Assembly (NCBI RefSeq): GCF_002218065.1
Contig: NZ_BDUB01000001.1
Span: 1,744,711-1,808,710, forward strand
Reading direction: 5' to 3'
DNA length: 64,000 nucleotides
DNA from: Nodularia sp. NIES-3585
GTDB lineage: Bacteria; Cyanobacteriota; Cyanobacteriia; Cyanobacteriales; Nostocaceae
Position 1 is the first letter of the stretch. Each line of letters starts with the position of its first letter. Below, in pieces: positions 46,937-56,021 of the stretch. The translations under genes and the position numbers were made by a program. Under the pieces are notes generated by a model. That model made no database searches, was not told the DNA's origin, and worked only from the letters and a program-made list of their open reading frames with translations.

Positions 46937-47647
46937 ATGAGCGCCACAGCAGATCCAGTCAAGTTGATGAAGCAAGAAGTTGGCAAAGCGGCTGCCGCCC
47001 TGGTAAAATCAGGCTCAGTTGTCGGTTTGGGTACAGGCTCAACGACAGCTTATACAATTCAGTTTTTAGGCGATCGCATCAAATCTGGTGAACTTAAAGA
47101 TATAGTAGGTATTCCTACCTCTTTTCAATCAGAGGTGCTGGCGAAAGAATACGGCGTACCTCTCACCACCTTAGATGCTGTGGACCACATTGATATTGCC
47201 ATTGATGGGGCTGATGAAGTTGACCCCCAGAAGAATTTGATTAAAGGCGGTGGTGCAGCACATACCCGCGAAAAAGTAGTAGATTACCTAGCAGCGCAAT
47301 TTATCGTTGTAGTTGATAGTGGTAAGTTAGTCGAGCGTTTGGGTTCTACTTTTGCAGTACCTGTAGAGGTGATACCTATGGCTATTACGCCTGTGACTAA
47401 TGCCATTAAAAAACTTGGTGGTAAACCTGAACTCCGCATGGGTGTTAAAAAAGCTGGCCCAGTAATTACCGATCAAGGTAACTTTGTCTTAGATGTCAGA
47501 TTTGATTCTATTGATGACCCTGTTACTCTAGAAAAAACACTGAATAATATTCCCGGTGTTTTGGAAAATGGGATCTTTGTTAATTGTGCAGATGTAGTTT
47601 TAGTGGGCGAAGTTAAAGACGGTCAGCCTTTAGTCCGTCAACTGTAA
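46937..47647 (+). CDS. rpiA: Ribose-5-phosphate isomerase A
   Basis: 236 residues. [45 protein letters not shown] and the Asp/Lys/Glu catalytic blocks are unmistakable RpiA. Interconverts ribose- and ribulose-5-phosphate in the Calvin cycle and pentose phosphate pathway. Good SD (CAGGAG, about 8 nt upstream). Monocistronic. Confidence 0.97.
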   Translation: MSATADPVKLMKQEVGKAAAALVKSGSVVGLGTGSTTAYTIQFLGDRIKSGELKDIVGIPTSFQSEVLAKEYGVPLTTLDAVDHIDIAIDGADEVDPQKNLIKGGGAAHTREKVVDYLAAQFIVVVDSGKLVERLGSTFAVPVEVIPMAITPVTNAIKKLGGKPELRMGVKKAGPVITDQGNFVLDVRFDSIDDPVTLEKTLNNIPGVLENGIFVNCADVVLVGEVKDGQPLVRQL

Positions 47648-47737
47648 GAGAGACTGGGAACTGGGAAGGCTTGTAGGGACGGGTTTAGTAATATCGTCGT
47701 TCATCTTGACTCAACTTTATCCATTTTTTTCGCAATA

Positions 47738-47831
47738 GACATCTGGTGACAAAGATTGTAGAGAGGTTGCATGGAACGTCTCTACAAGGGTTCGGGAAAA
47801 CCCATAGTTAAATTATTTTCACCAGATGTTC
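47738..47831. repeat. MITE-like element, family 2, copy 1
   Basis: Left AGACATCTGGTGA, right TTTTCACCAGATGTTC, an inverted repeat of about 11-12 bp with flanking mismatch. Interior contains GAGAGGTTGCATGGAACGTC, the TAGAGACG hairpin class. About 94 bp. A better copy is at 55930-56019. Confidence 0.7.
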
Positions 47832-47889
47832 ATTGTTTTCTATATAAATTAAAGTTAAATACTATAACCGCACGTTATAAAATTAGGCG

Positions 47890-50313
47890 ATGACAAAACT
47901 GCTCTCGACAGTAATTCCTGGTTGCACTTGGAGCCGTCCCATCGGTTTAGGCTGGGACAAGCCCTATACGAATCGCGTTTCTTTTAATATTGATGATGGC
48001 CCTTGGCACGGAATGCCTTTAGGTGGCTTTGGTGCTGGTTGTATTGGTCGGTCTTCACGAGGTGACTTTAATTTGTGGCACATTGACGGCGGTGAACATA
48101 CGTTTCAAAATATTCCCGCTTGTCAATTTAGTGTATTTGAATCCAATGGGACATCTTCTCAAGCTTATGCTTTGGCGACAGAACCGCCGGAAAATGATCG
48201 TCTCGCAGCGTGGAAATGGTATCCAGCATCGACAGCAACACAGAACACAGGAACTTATCACGCCCTATATCCGCGTAGCTGGTTTGTCTACGAAAATGTC
48301 TTTCAAGCACAGTTAACCTGTAAGCAGTTTTCACCAATCTGGGCAGAGAATTATCAAGAATCTAGCTACCCTGTGGCGGTGTTTGAGTGGAAGGCTCATA
48401 ACCCCACAAATGCACCTATTACTTTGAGTATTATGCTCACTTGGCAAAATATGGTCGGCTGGTTTACTAATGCGCTGAAGTCTCCAGAAGTGCGAATACA
48501 TGAAGATGGTACTCCGGTTTATAGTTATGAGCCGTGTTTAGGCAAGAGTAAAGATAATTACAATTATATAGCGGAAAATACAGAATATTTTAGTTCTATT
48601 TGTAGCCAAGTTCGTGGCGATCGCGCAGTTGCAGAAGGTGATGGTAGTTGGTGTATTGCGACTATCAAACATCCTCAGGTAGAAGTATTTTATCATACTC
48701 GATGGAATCCGGAGGGTACGGGAGAAGATGTCTGGCAAAGCTTTGCTGCTGATGGTTCTTTGCCTAATCATCAAGATGCAACTCCTGCCTCAGAAAATAC
48801 CCAAATCGCGACAGCGATCGCTTTACGTTTCACTCTGCAACCAGGGGAAACTTTAGCAATTCCTGTTGTGCTAGCTTGGGATTTTCCGGTAACAGAATTT
48901 GCCTCCGGAATTAATTATTACCGCAGATATACAGACTTTTTTGGTCGTGGTGGTGATCATGCAGAAGCGATCGCCGCTACTGCCCTGACACAATATCAAA
49001 CATGGTATAAACACGTAGAAGATTGGCAACAGCCGATTATTGACCGGGAAGATTTACCCGACTGGTTGAAAATGGCTCTGTTTAATGAGCTGTATGACCT
49101 GACTAGCGGCGGAAGTCTCTGGAGTGCCGCCTCAGAACTTGACCCCATTGGGCAATTTGCGGTGCTGGAATGTTTAGATTATCGTTGGTACGAAAGTCTC
49201 GATGTGCGGTTATATGGTTCCTTTGGGCTACTGCACTTGCTTCCTGAATTGGAAAAAGCGGTAATCCGGGCATTTGCTAGGGCAATTCCCGATAGTGACG
49301 ACCATCAGCGGATCATTGCCTACTTCCACACTATCGGGGAATCTAACATCACCGCAGCCCGTAAAGTCGCAGGTGCAACACCCCATGATTTGGGCGCACC
49401 TAATGAACACGTTTGGGAAAAAACTAATTACACCTGTTATCAAGACTGCAACTTGTGGAAGGATTTGGGTTGTGATTTTGTCTTGCAGGTATACCGAGAT
49501 TTTCTGCTGACGGGTGCTGATGATATCCAGTTTTTGGCAGATTGTTGGGAGGGAATTGTGCAAACTCTCAATTATCTGAAAACTTTTGATTTAGATGGGG
49601 ATGGGATTCCTGAAAATTCTGGCGCACCTGACCAAACCTTTGATGCTTGGCGATTGGAGGGAGTTAGTGCTTATTGTGGGGGGTTGTGGTTGGCGGCTTT
49701 GGAGGCGGCGATCGCGATTAGTGATATTTTATTAACGAACCACGGAGGCACAGAGGACACAGAGGAGTTAGGAGATAGGTATAGGGTTTGGTTAGCGCAA
49801 TCACTTCCTGTTTATCAAGAAAAACTCTGGAATGGTCAGTATTTTCGCTTAGATAGTGATAGTGGTTCTCAGGTGGTGATGGCGGATCAACTGTGTGGAC
49901 AATTTTATGCCCGTTTATTGGGATTGCCAGATATTGTACCAAGCGATCGCGCCTTATCGGCTTTACACACTGTTTATGATGCTTGCTTTCTCAAATTCTG
50001 TAATGGTCAGCTTGGGGCTGCTAACGGTCTTCTTCTTGACGGTTCACCAGAAGATCCCAATGCTAGCCATCCTTTGGAAATTTGGACAGGGATTAACTTT
50101 GGAGTCGCGGCTTTTCTAGTCCAAATGGGGATGCAGGATGAAGCTTGGAAGTTAACCCACGCTGTTGTACAGCAAATTTACAACCATGGCTTACAATTTC
50201 GCACACCTGAAGCACTTACCGCATCTGGGACTTTCCGTTCTAGTACCTATCTGCGGCCGATGGCTATTTGGGCAATTTATCTAGTCATCGATTCCAAACA
50301 GCAGAATCAATGA
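47890..50313 (+). CDS. GH116-family glycosidase (glucosylceramidase/beta-glucosidase-like)
   Basis: 807 residues. N-terminal beta-sandwich start FNIDDGPWHGMPLGGFGAGCIGRSSRGDF, then an (alpha/alpha)6 catalytic domain. The block SLDVRLYGSFGLLHLLPELEKA and DQTFDAWRLEGVSAYCGGLWLAALEA fit GH116, where a Glu nucleophile and the Asp acid/base of the DxTYD-like segment act. Related to human GBA2 and bacterial beta-glucosidases/xylosidases. No signal peptide, so cytosolic. Contains a repeat-derived insertion, NHGGTEDTEELGDRYR, around residues 614-630 (DNA 49731-49770). Confidence 0.9.
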   Translation: MTKLLSTVIPGCTWSRPIGLGWDKPYTNRVSFNIDDGPWHGMPLGGFGAGCIGRSSRGDFNLWHIDGGEHTFQNIPACQFSVFESNGTSSQAYALATEPPENDRLAAWKWYPASTATQNTGTYHALYPRSWFVYENVFQAQLTCKQFSPIWAENYQESSYPVAVFEWKAHNPTNAPITLSIMLTWQNMVGWFTNALKSPEVRIHEDGTPVYSYEPCLGKSKDNYNYIAENTEYFSSICSQVRGDRAVAEGDGSWCIATIKHPQVEVFYHTRWNPEGTGEDVWQSFAADGSLPNHQDATPASENTQIATAIALRFTLQPGETLAIPVVLAWDFPVTEFASGINYYRRYTDFFGRGGDHAEAIAATALTQYQTWYKHVEDWQQPIIDREDLPDWLKMALFNELYDLTSGGSLWSAASELDPIGQFAVLECLDYRWYESLDVRLYGSFGLLHLLPELEKAVIRAFARAIPDSDDHQRIIAYFHTIGESNITAARKVAGATPHDLGAPNEHVWEKTNYTCYQDCNLWKDLGCDFVLQVYRDFLLTGADDIQFLADCWEGIVQTLNYLKTFDLDGDGIPENSGAPDQTFDAWRLEGVSAYCGGLWLAALEAAIAISDILLTNHGGTEDTEELGDRYRVWLAQSLPVYQEKLWNGQYFRLDSDSGSQVVMADQLCGQFYARLLGLPDIVPSDRALSALHTVYDACFLKFCNGQLGAANGLLLDGSPEDPNASHPLEIWTGINFGVAAFLVQMGMQDEAWKLTHAVVQQIYNHGLQFRTPEALTASGTFRSSTYLRPMAIWAIYLVIDSKQQNQ

Positions 50314-50558
50314 AATACACATTTTAACGTGAGTTCGACCGAACCTAATCCTTTGTATCCATTACCCGGTGCGATCGCTCTCCCTGACTGGTATCTAGCA
50401 TTGTAAAATTATGGTGATTTAGCTCGTAGTAAGGGCTTTAGCCCTGAATTCAGGACTTTAGTCCTGACTACAAACCTTTAATTATTTACGCCGACTTACT
50501 AATTATTCGGCGAAAGGGCGTTACTCCGCTTCGGATCAGGTTATTCACATCATTGTTA
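50314..50558. repeat. Interval with AGGGCTTTAGCCCT / AGGACTTTAGTCCT hairpins
   Basis: Two adjacent palindromes, AGGGCTTTAGCCCT and AGGACTTTAGTCCT, near 50437-50470 inside the common GTAGTAAGGGCTTTAGCC repeat. No coding sequence seen in the rest of this interval. Confidence 0.6.
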
Positions 50559-50704
50559 CAATACCTTAGCCATTTTTTGTAGGTTGGGTTAAGCGACAGC
50601 GCAACCCAACGCATTTGTTGGGTTTCATGCTGATTGCTCCGCAACGCTACCGCGAACAACCCAACCTACGAATTAAGGCTTTTTTCAATTTGGCTAAGGT
50701 ATTG
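50559..50704 (+). repeat. 146-bp MITE-like element, family 3, copy A
   Basis: Ends CAATACCTTAGCCA and TGGCTAAGGTATTG are a perfect 14-bp inverted repeat. Flanked by TTGTTA on both sides (50553-50558 and 50705-50710), a 6-bp target duplication. Interior includes TAGGTTGGGTTAAGCG and a second arm AACCCAACCTACG, so it can fold into a long hairpin. By my reading it differs at one base from the inverted copy at 56848-56993. Confidence 0.88.
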
Positions 50705-50710
50705 TTGTTA

Positions 50711-51331
50711 AGAATGGCATTTTTGGTTAACCGAGCCGTATTGAGGCAACAGCTACTAACCTTAATCTGTAACCAAAGATACAAAAAACTCAATACAGAT
50801 GTTTTGCCATGCAGCTTTTGATTCGCATGGTGTACACAGCAAAAAAACTCAGTATAACCAATTTTTGGTTTTATTTTCCGGGTGTTACATGAACCCAAAG
50901 AACATATAAATAGGGTTAAAAAAAGATTTCCCATACTTACAAAGTAAAACTGCTTTTTGACAAAAGGCAAAGATTGCTAATTTTAGTCATCCAAAGAATT
51001 AGTCAACTTTGCATCAAATATAACTTGACATCAGAATGCAACAGCATCTGGTGAAAAGTCTGATGTTTATAGTATCTGGGTTTTGTGAGGAAAATTTTAT
51101 TTTGATAATTGTTGCGTAAAAAAAGCCTAAGAAAATGAAACTTCAGAAATTTGTGATTAATAACACACTTACTTGTGTTTATAGCAAAAAATGGTAATTA
51201 AATAACCCGATTATTACCAGAACTTACAGTTACTGCGCTTATATTCTGTCTTTCTTTGCGTCCTTCTCCCAAAGGGAGAGGCTAGCGCCAATGCGGTTCG
51301 TTCATCTTTGTTATTCAGCGTTCACGGAGAT
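50711..51331. other. Long 5' leader region of hetC
   Basis: About 620 bp between the family-3 element and hetC. Besides the NtcA box it holds a single half-end of family 2 (ACAGCATCTGGTGAAAA near 51040) and filler near 51270-51295. A frame at 50647-50970 on the minus strand is not convincing. Confidence 0.5.
50769..50810 (+). promoter_or_regulatory. Candidate NtcA-activated promoter of hetC
   Basis: GTA-ACCAAAGA-TAC at 50769-50782 is a perfect GTAN8TAC. Expected -10 position (22 bp on) reads TGCCAT at 50805-50810, weak against TAN3T. The centre lies 556 nt upstream of the hetC start. Anabaena PCC 7120 hetC is known to be an NtcA target with a GTAACATGAGATAC box far upstream, which the present site closely resembles. 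Confidence 0.7.
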
Positions 51332-54300
51332 ATGAAAAAAAATACCAGCCATCAAAAATCTCCTATTCCAGCAGCGTCCATCCTGCAACTTTTACAGATA
51401 GTTGCAGGGGATACAAGTCTGGGAGCAGACTTTAGTCAAGCTTGGGTGATGCGAGAATTTCAACCAGGTGAGCATCTAAATAGAGACACTGAAGATAGCA
51501 ACAACTTGCTTTATTTAATCTGTCAAGGTCAAGTGTGCTTGTGGGGTTTTGATGCCACTCTAAAACAAGAAGTTCCTACACAATTGTTATTAGCAGCGCA
51601 GACCTTTGGGGCAGATAATTTCTTTTGTCATCAAACCTTACCATATCGAGCGATCGCAGCTAGTGCTGGCTGTATGGCGCAAATAGCCATTTCTGATCTC
51701 AAACAGTGGTTACACTCCATACCTAATTTAGAAAGTGACTTAGAACTGTTAACTTATCAGCAGCAAGCACTGATATTTTTTAAAACCTATACCGAGTGGC
51801 GTTCCCTCACCAGTCATACTCTCCCAGAATTGCTATCCTACTTTGTAGCCATCAAGATTACCGCTGGTTCATCCTTGATAGAAGCAACCGCACCAGCACA
51901 GGGGCGCTTTTGGTTAGCAGGTGGCAAAATTGACAACTCGCAACAGATAGGAGACAGCTGGGTATATCCTGATATCACAGTTAATCATGGTATTGCCCAA
52001 ACGGATTTATTAGTCTACCACCTGTCAATAGAACATTGGGAATCGGTAAAAGCGTTAGCACCTGATTTATTTCCTGAACAGCCAGAACTAGGAGAACAAC
52101 AAACCAACTCACAAATCACCCAAATACCACTTCCTGTTCCCCAGAATACCGAACAGCCACATGATCATCCCGATACCTCAGAACTTGAAAAAATTGATTT
52201 TCCAGAAGGGGGAAACCAACCCAAATCAAGGACTAAATTATGGCCTAACTATCCGTTTATTCAACAACAAAGCATATCAGATAGTGGTGCAGCTTGTTTG
52301 GCAATGGTTAGCCAGTATGGGGGTAAGCGATTGGGACTCTACACCCTGCGGAATTTAGCACAAGTAGACCGTATGGGTGCGTCTCTCCACGGTTTAGCCG
52401 CAGCGGCTGATAACTTGGGCTACGATGTGCTAGCAGTGCGAACCAGTTTAGATAAATTAGATACTTATACAAATCCTTGGATTGCCGAGTGGCAAGAAAT
52501 TCATTATGTTGTAGTTTGGCAAGTTAAAAGTGGTCGCCTATTAATTTCTGATCCAGCTACAGGTAAGCGCTGGCTGTCATTTGCAGAATTTCAAGATAGT
52601 TGGACAGGATACGCTTTACTCTTAGACCCTACGCAACGTTTTTATACCCTTCAAACTAACAAAGTTTCTCTAAATCGTTATTGGGATACATTAAAAAGTT
52701 ACCAAAAATTACTCAGTCAAATTCTTCTGTCCTCAATTTTAGTGCAAGTCATTGGGCTGGCGACTCCTTTATTTACTCAGGTGGTAATCGACCAAGTAAT
52801 GCCCCTGAAAGATTTTGATACCTTAAATATTTTCGTGATCAGCTTCCTCAGCTTGGGTATTTGGCAGACTGTCTTAATCACACAGCGTCAATACCTTTTG
52901 GAGTATATTGCCAATCGCATCGACATTCAGTTGATTGGTCGTTTCATTAACTATACGTTGCAGTTGCCGTTACAATTTTTTGCATCCCGTCAAGTCGAAG
53001 ACATAATTAACCTTGTGCAGGAAAATAGCAAAATTCAATTGTTTCTGACTCGTCAAGCTGTTAGTGGCACTATAGACACCTTAATGGTGGTGATTTATTT
53101 GGGGCTAATGACTTATTACAATTGGCAACTAACTTTGGTGGTGTTGCTTTGGATATTATTTATAGTAATTGCGACTATAGTTTCCAGACCATTCCTTAAA
53201 CAAGCCTCACGGGAAATCTTCACAGAATCAATCGGACAAAATTCCTCGTTCAGCGAAATGTTTACTGGTATTGTCACAGTCAAAACCGCCGCCGCTGAAT
53301 ATCCAGTGCAGATGCATTGGGAGAAGCGTTTTCAGAATATGTTAAAGGTGCGGTTGCGCGGGCGGAAGTTGGCGAGTAACTTACAACTAATTAGAAGTGC
53401 GATTAATCAAGTTGGGACTACAGCTGTTTTTTGGTTTGGGGTAAATCTGGTGATTAGGGAACAGATGTCACTGGGTAAATTTGTCGCTTTTAATCTGCTT
53501 GTGAGTCAGATCGCGATCGCAGTTTTAGCATTGGTGCAGTTGTGGGATGAGTTCCCAGAAATACAGGATTCTGTAGAAAGATTAGAAGATGTCTTAGCCT
53601 ACCAGCCAGAAGAAAATTCCCAAACACCTCTCCCAGTCATACCTCGGATTCGGGGAGAAGTCCAATTTGATCATGTTTCCTTTTGTTACAACTCCGATGA
53701 AGATGGCGAGACTTTGCAAAATCTCTCTTTTCGGGTGAAACCACAGCAAACTATTGGGATTATCGGTGAAAGTGGTTCGGGTAAAAGTACTTTAGTTAAT
53801 TTGCTGACTGGTTTATATCGTCCTGACACAGGGCAGATTTTGATTGATGGACAAGATATTTCCCTAGTTTCGCCCCAATCGTTGCGGAGTCAGTTGGGTT
53901 TTGTACCACAGGAGTGTTTTTTGTTTTCTGGAACCATTTTAGAAAATATCACCCTCTACAATTCAGAGTTTAGTCTAGAACAGGCGATCGCCGCCGCCCA
54001 GTTAGCAGAGGCACACACCTTTATTCAAGCATTACCTTTGGGGTATAACACCCCAGTCGGAGAAACAGGCGTGAAGCTTTCTGGTGGAGAAAAACAAAAA
54101 ATTGCGATCGCTCGCGCTTTGATTAAGAAACCAGCTATTTTAATTTTGGATCAAGCAACTAACGCCCTAGATGCTGAATCAGAACAGCGTTTTCAACATA
54201 ACTTAGTCCAAATGAGCGAATATGCTACCACTTTTATCATCTCTCACCGTTTATCTAGTGTGCGTCACGCCGACTGCATACTAGTCCTAGATAGAGGTGT

Positions 54301-54385
54301 GCTGATTGAACAAGGTACTCACCAGGAATTAATGGCAGAAGCTGGTCTTTATCGCCACTTAGCCCAGTTGCAATTACAACTCTAA
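51332..54385 (+). CDS. hetC: HetC: peptidase-domain ABC exporter with altered catalytic residues
   Basis: 1017 residues from ATG 51332, with GGAG just upstream. Order: cNMP-binding-like domain (~30-150), C39 peptidase domain (~305-440), six-helix exporter domain (~465-750), nucleotide-binding domain (~785-1015). The C39 site reads SDSGAACLAM: Ser318 where Cys is catalytic; His391 and Asp407 remain. Walker A is GESGSGKST (Lys818) and the signature LSGGE, but Walker B reads LILDQATNALD: Gln941 for the catalytic Glu. hetP, 1.15 kb downstream on the same strand, and the upstream NtcA box identify this as hetC of heterocyst development. Confidence 0.88.
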   Translation: MKKNTSHQKSPIPAASILQLLQIVAGDTSLGADFSQAWVMREFQPGEHLNRDTEDSNNLLYLICQGQVCLWGFDATLKQEVPTQLLLAAQTFGADNFFCHQTLPYRAIAASAGCMAQIAISDLKQWLHSIPNLESDLELLTYQQQALIFFKTYTEWRSLTSHTLPELLSYFVAIKITAGSSLIEATAPAQGRFWLAGGKIDNSQQIGDSWVYPDITVNHGIAQTDLLVYHLSIEHWESVKALAPDLFPEQPELGEQQTNSQITQIPLPVPQNTEQPHDHPDTSELEKIDFPEGGNQPKSRTKLWPNYPFIQQQSISDSGAACLAMVSQYGGKRLGLYTLRNLAQVDRMGASLHGLAAAADNLGYDVLAVRTSLDKLDTYTNPWIAEWQEIHYVVVWQVKSGRLLISDPATGKRWLSFAEFQDSWTGYALLLDPTQRFYTLQTNKVSLNRYWDTLKSYQKLLSQILLSSILVQVIGLATPLFTQVVIDQVMPLKDFDTLNIFVISFLSLGIWQTVLITQRQYLLEYIANRIDIQLIGRFINYTLQLPLQFFASRQVEDIINLVQENSKIQLFLTRQAVSGTIDTLMVVIYLGLMTYYNWQLTLVVLLWILFIVIATIVSRPFLKQASREIFTESIGQNSSFSEMFTGIVTVKTAAAEYPVQMHWEKRFQNMLKVRLRGRKLASNLQLIRSAINQVGTTAVFWFGVNLVIREQMSLGKFVAFNLLVSQIAIAVLALVQLWDEFPEIQDSVERLEDVLAYQPEENSQTPLPVIPRIRGEVQFDHVSFCYNSDEDGETLQNLSFRVKPQQTIGIIGESGSGKSTLVNLLTGLYRPDTGQILIDGQDISLVSPQSLRSQLGFVPQECFLFSGTILENITLYNSEFSLEQAIAAAQLAEAHTFIQALPLGYNTPVGETGVKLSGGEKQKIAIARALIKKPAILILDQATNALDAESEQRFQHNLVQMSEYATTFIISHRLSSVRHADCILVLDRGVLIEQGTHQELMAEAGLYRHLAQLQLQL

Positions 54386-54629
54386 TTTCAAGACTGGCAA
54401 TTTTTTTCCGGATAAAATTAGTAACAAATTCTACAAAATAATTTTTTTTGATGCTTTGAATTACATCAATGGTATTTAGACAAAAATTGCTACATCATAC
54501 TTTTGAGATGCTTTATTTTAAGCAGTTTCGGAATATTCATCTCATAATCCGTTGTTTATTAATGTATGTATTTAGGGGTAAAATTTTGAGTCATCTGATA
54601 AATAAACAAGTCTCCAAGGCATTTTAATC

Positions 54630-54646
54630 GAGGGGTTTGACCCCCC
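54630..54646 (+). promoter_or_regulatory. Candidate HetR-binding inverted repeat upstream of hetP
   Basis: GAGGGGTTTGACCCCCC matches the HetR site described upstream of hetP in Anabaena PCC 7120, GAGGGGTCTAACCCCTC, at 14 of 17 positions with the same arm-and-spacer layout. It lies 894 bp upstream of the hetP start, in the hetC-hetP gap. Expected role: HetR-dependent activation of hetP. Confidence 0.72.
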
Positions 54647-55080
54647 TAGTGTTTAGTAACTAAATGGCATAAAATAAAATTACACCAGAAATAAATAGAG
54701 ATTAAAACAGTCAGTAAATCTAATGATATATCTCCTAATACAAGAGAGGACATTAATAGTAAACAGTAGTAAAATTACTAAAAGCTTTATTAGTTAATGT
54801 TCTCCATTAAGTAGTTCTTTTGTTAAAAAATGAACTATATATAAAAAATATGCTCTGAATTTAAGAGCAGAAAAAATATACAAAAGATTATCAGGGAAAA
54901 CCATTTAAATTACGAGTTAAGACATTCAAAAGAGGTCACTTAATTTTGGATTTTGGATTTACTATTTTGGATTAACATCTCCTGATAAAGAAGAGGCTTA
55001 AACATTGAAAACTTTTTGTTTTTCTTCTGCGTAAACCCAAAGGCTTGAGAGCAAATATTTTAGAGTTCAGATTTTCATTT

Positions 55081-55112
55081 AATCCAAAATCCAAAATCCA
55101 AAATCTAAAATC
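55081..55112. repeat. Heptanucleotide tandem repeat (AATCCAA type)
   Basis: About four and a half copies of AATCCAA drifting to AATCTAA, 15 bp before a small possible frame. Inverted partner at 54943-54973. Same unit as at 3224-3255. Confidence 0.75.
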
Positions 55113-55126
55113 ACTTCGGTCAGCTA

Positions 55127-55426
55127 ATGGAAACAATCATCAGGTCAAATGCAGTCCTAACCTCAAATCAAGGGAGAAGCTTAGACATGGAACTTTATGA
55201 TTTTTATTTTTACTACTATTTAGCTTCTCGGATGGTATCAAGTAATAGCAGTCTTGTCGCCATCAAAAAATTGAATTTACCAAAAATAAATATCCTGGTG
55301 TATCTCTTACCGCGATTTTTAGTTTTCAACTCTGAAGCTAAAACTCTCCTTAACTCGATCTCAGCCAAACGCAAGGGACTAATACAGCCTCTGAGAATCT
55401 CAGAAACATCTGTATATACCTGTTAA
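55127..55426 (+). CDS. Doubtful small ORF between hetC and hetP
   Basis: 99 residues, ATG start without clear SD. It has a Tyr/Phe-rich patch (MELYDFYFYYYLASRM) and a basic remainder. No recognised family. It lies within what is probably the long hetP leader, so it may be non-coding; kept at low confidence because the frame is open and Leu/Ser/Ile-rich like real protein. Confidence 0.25.
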   Translation: METIIRSNAVLTSNQGRSLDMELYDFYFYYYLASRMVSSNSSLVAIKKLNLPKINILVYLLPRFLVFNSEAKTLLNSISAKRKGLIQPLRISETSVYTC

Positions 55427-55539
55427 TACAATTCTTTTTGCCTCAATAATCAGCCGTACTACTAACAAGTAGCTGCAAGTTAAGTTTTACACCAAAAAAC
55501 AACGAACCTAGACTAGTCTCATCAAGGATAACTAACACT

Positions 55540-55914
55540 ATGAATCAAAATATTCCTGGAATTAGTAGCAACTTCAATAAAGCAGTAAATCCTCAACAAT
55601 TCGATCAAATAGTAGAAGCGATTCTTGCCGGTAAGTATTCTTGGGCGTGTGTTTTAATGCTACGCATAGTTGGTTATAATCCTTTACATTATATTCCCTA
55701 TCGCACTTACAATCGATTATTGAAAGATAATACTCAAGTAAGTAGAACGCAGCAACAGCATAATCAAAATATGAACGCTGCCAAACCATCAATGAATAGC
55801 AGGTCTCATACTAATGGTTCAACCAGTTGTCTAAGTAAAATTAAAGACCTTGCTTATCTTGAGGTAGTAGGAAAGCAAACAAGTAAAATTCGTGGTGGCG
55901 GTTTAGATAATTAA
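55540..55914 (+). CDS. hetP: HetP-family heterocyst commitment protein (short C-terminus)
   Basis: 124 residues. The HetP core is [21 protein letters not shown] followed by [19 protein letters not shown] low-complexity Gln/Asn/Ser linker leads to [20 protein letters not shown] and the end RGGGLDN. HetP of Anabaena PCC 7120, as I remember it, is about 159 residues and continues past the GG-LD block. This one stops 15 bp before a family-2 element, so the end may be lost. Acts in commitment to heterocyst fate under HetR. AAGGATAA about 15 nt upstream is a possible SD. Confidence 0.88.
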   Translation: MNQNIPGISSNFNKAVNPQQFDQIVEAILAGKYSWACVLMLRIVGYNPLHYIPYRTYNRLLKDNTQVSRTQQQHNQNMNAAKPSMNSRSHTNGSTSCLSKIKDLAYLEVVGKQTSKIRGGGLDN

Positions 55915-55929
55915 TTGACTCCAGATAAT

Positions 55930-56019
55930 AGACATCTGGGGGAAAGAATCTAGAGACGTTCCATGGAATGTCTCTACAAGTGTTTCATATCACGCATATT
56001 TTATTTTCACCAGATGTCT
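55930..56019. repeat. MITE-like element, family 2, copy 2
   Basis: AGACATCTGG at the left and CCAGATGTCT at the right, perfect 10 bp, flanked by TA-like ends (TAGACATC / GATGTCTA), compatible with a TA target. Interior has GAGACGTTCCATGGAATGTC. Begins 15 bp after the hetP stop. Confidence 0.78.
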
Positions 56020-56021
56020 AC

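Larger units (their letters stand above)
54386..55126. other. hetC-hetP intergenic region, first part
   Basis: A+T-rich. Contains the HetR-type repeat, then heptamer-derived TTTTGGATTTTGGATT (54943-54973) that is inverted relative to the array at 55081-55112. The pair could form a stem over about 170 bp. No other gene recognised. Confidence 0.55.

Noticed and set aside
50615-50821. 68-codon plus-strand frame before hetC
   Set aside because: Its first half lies inside the 146-bp mobile element and it runs over the NtcA box.
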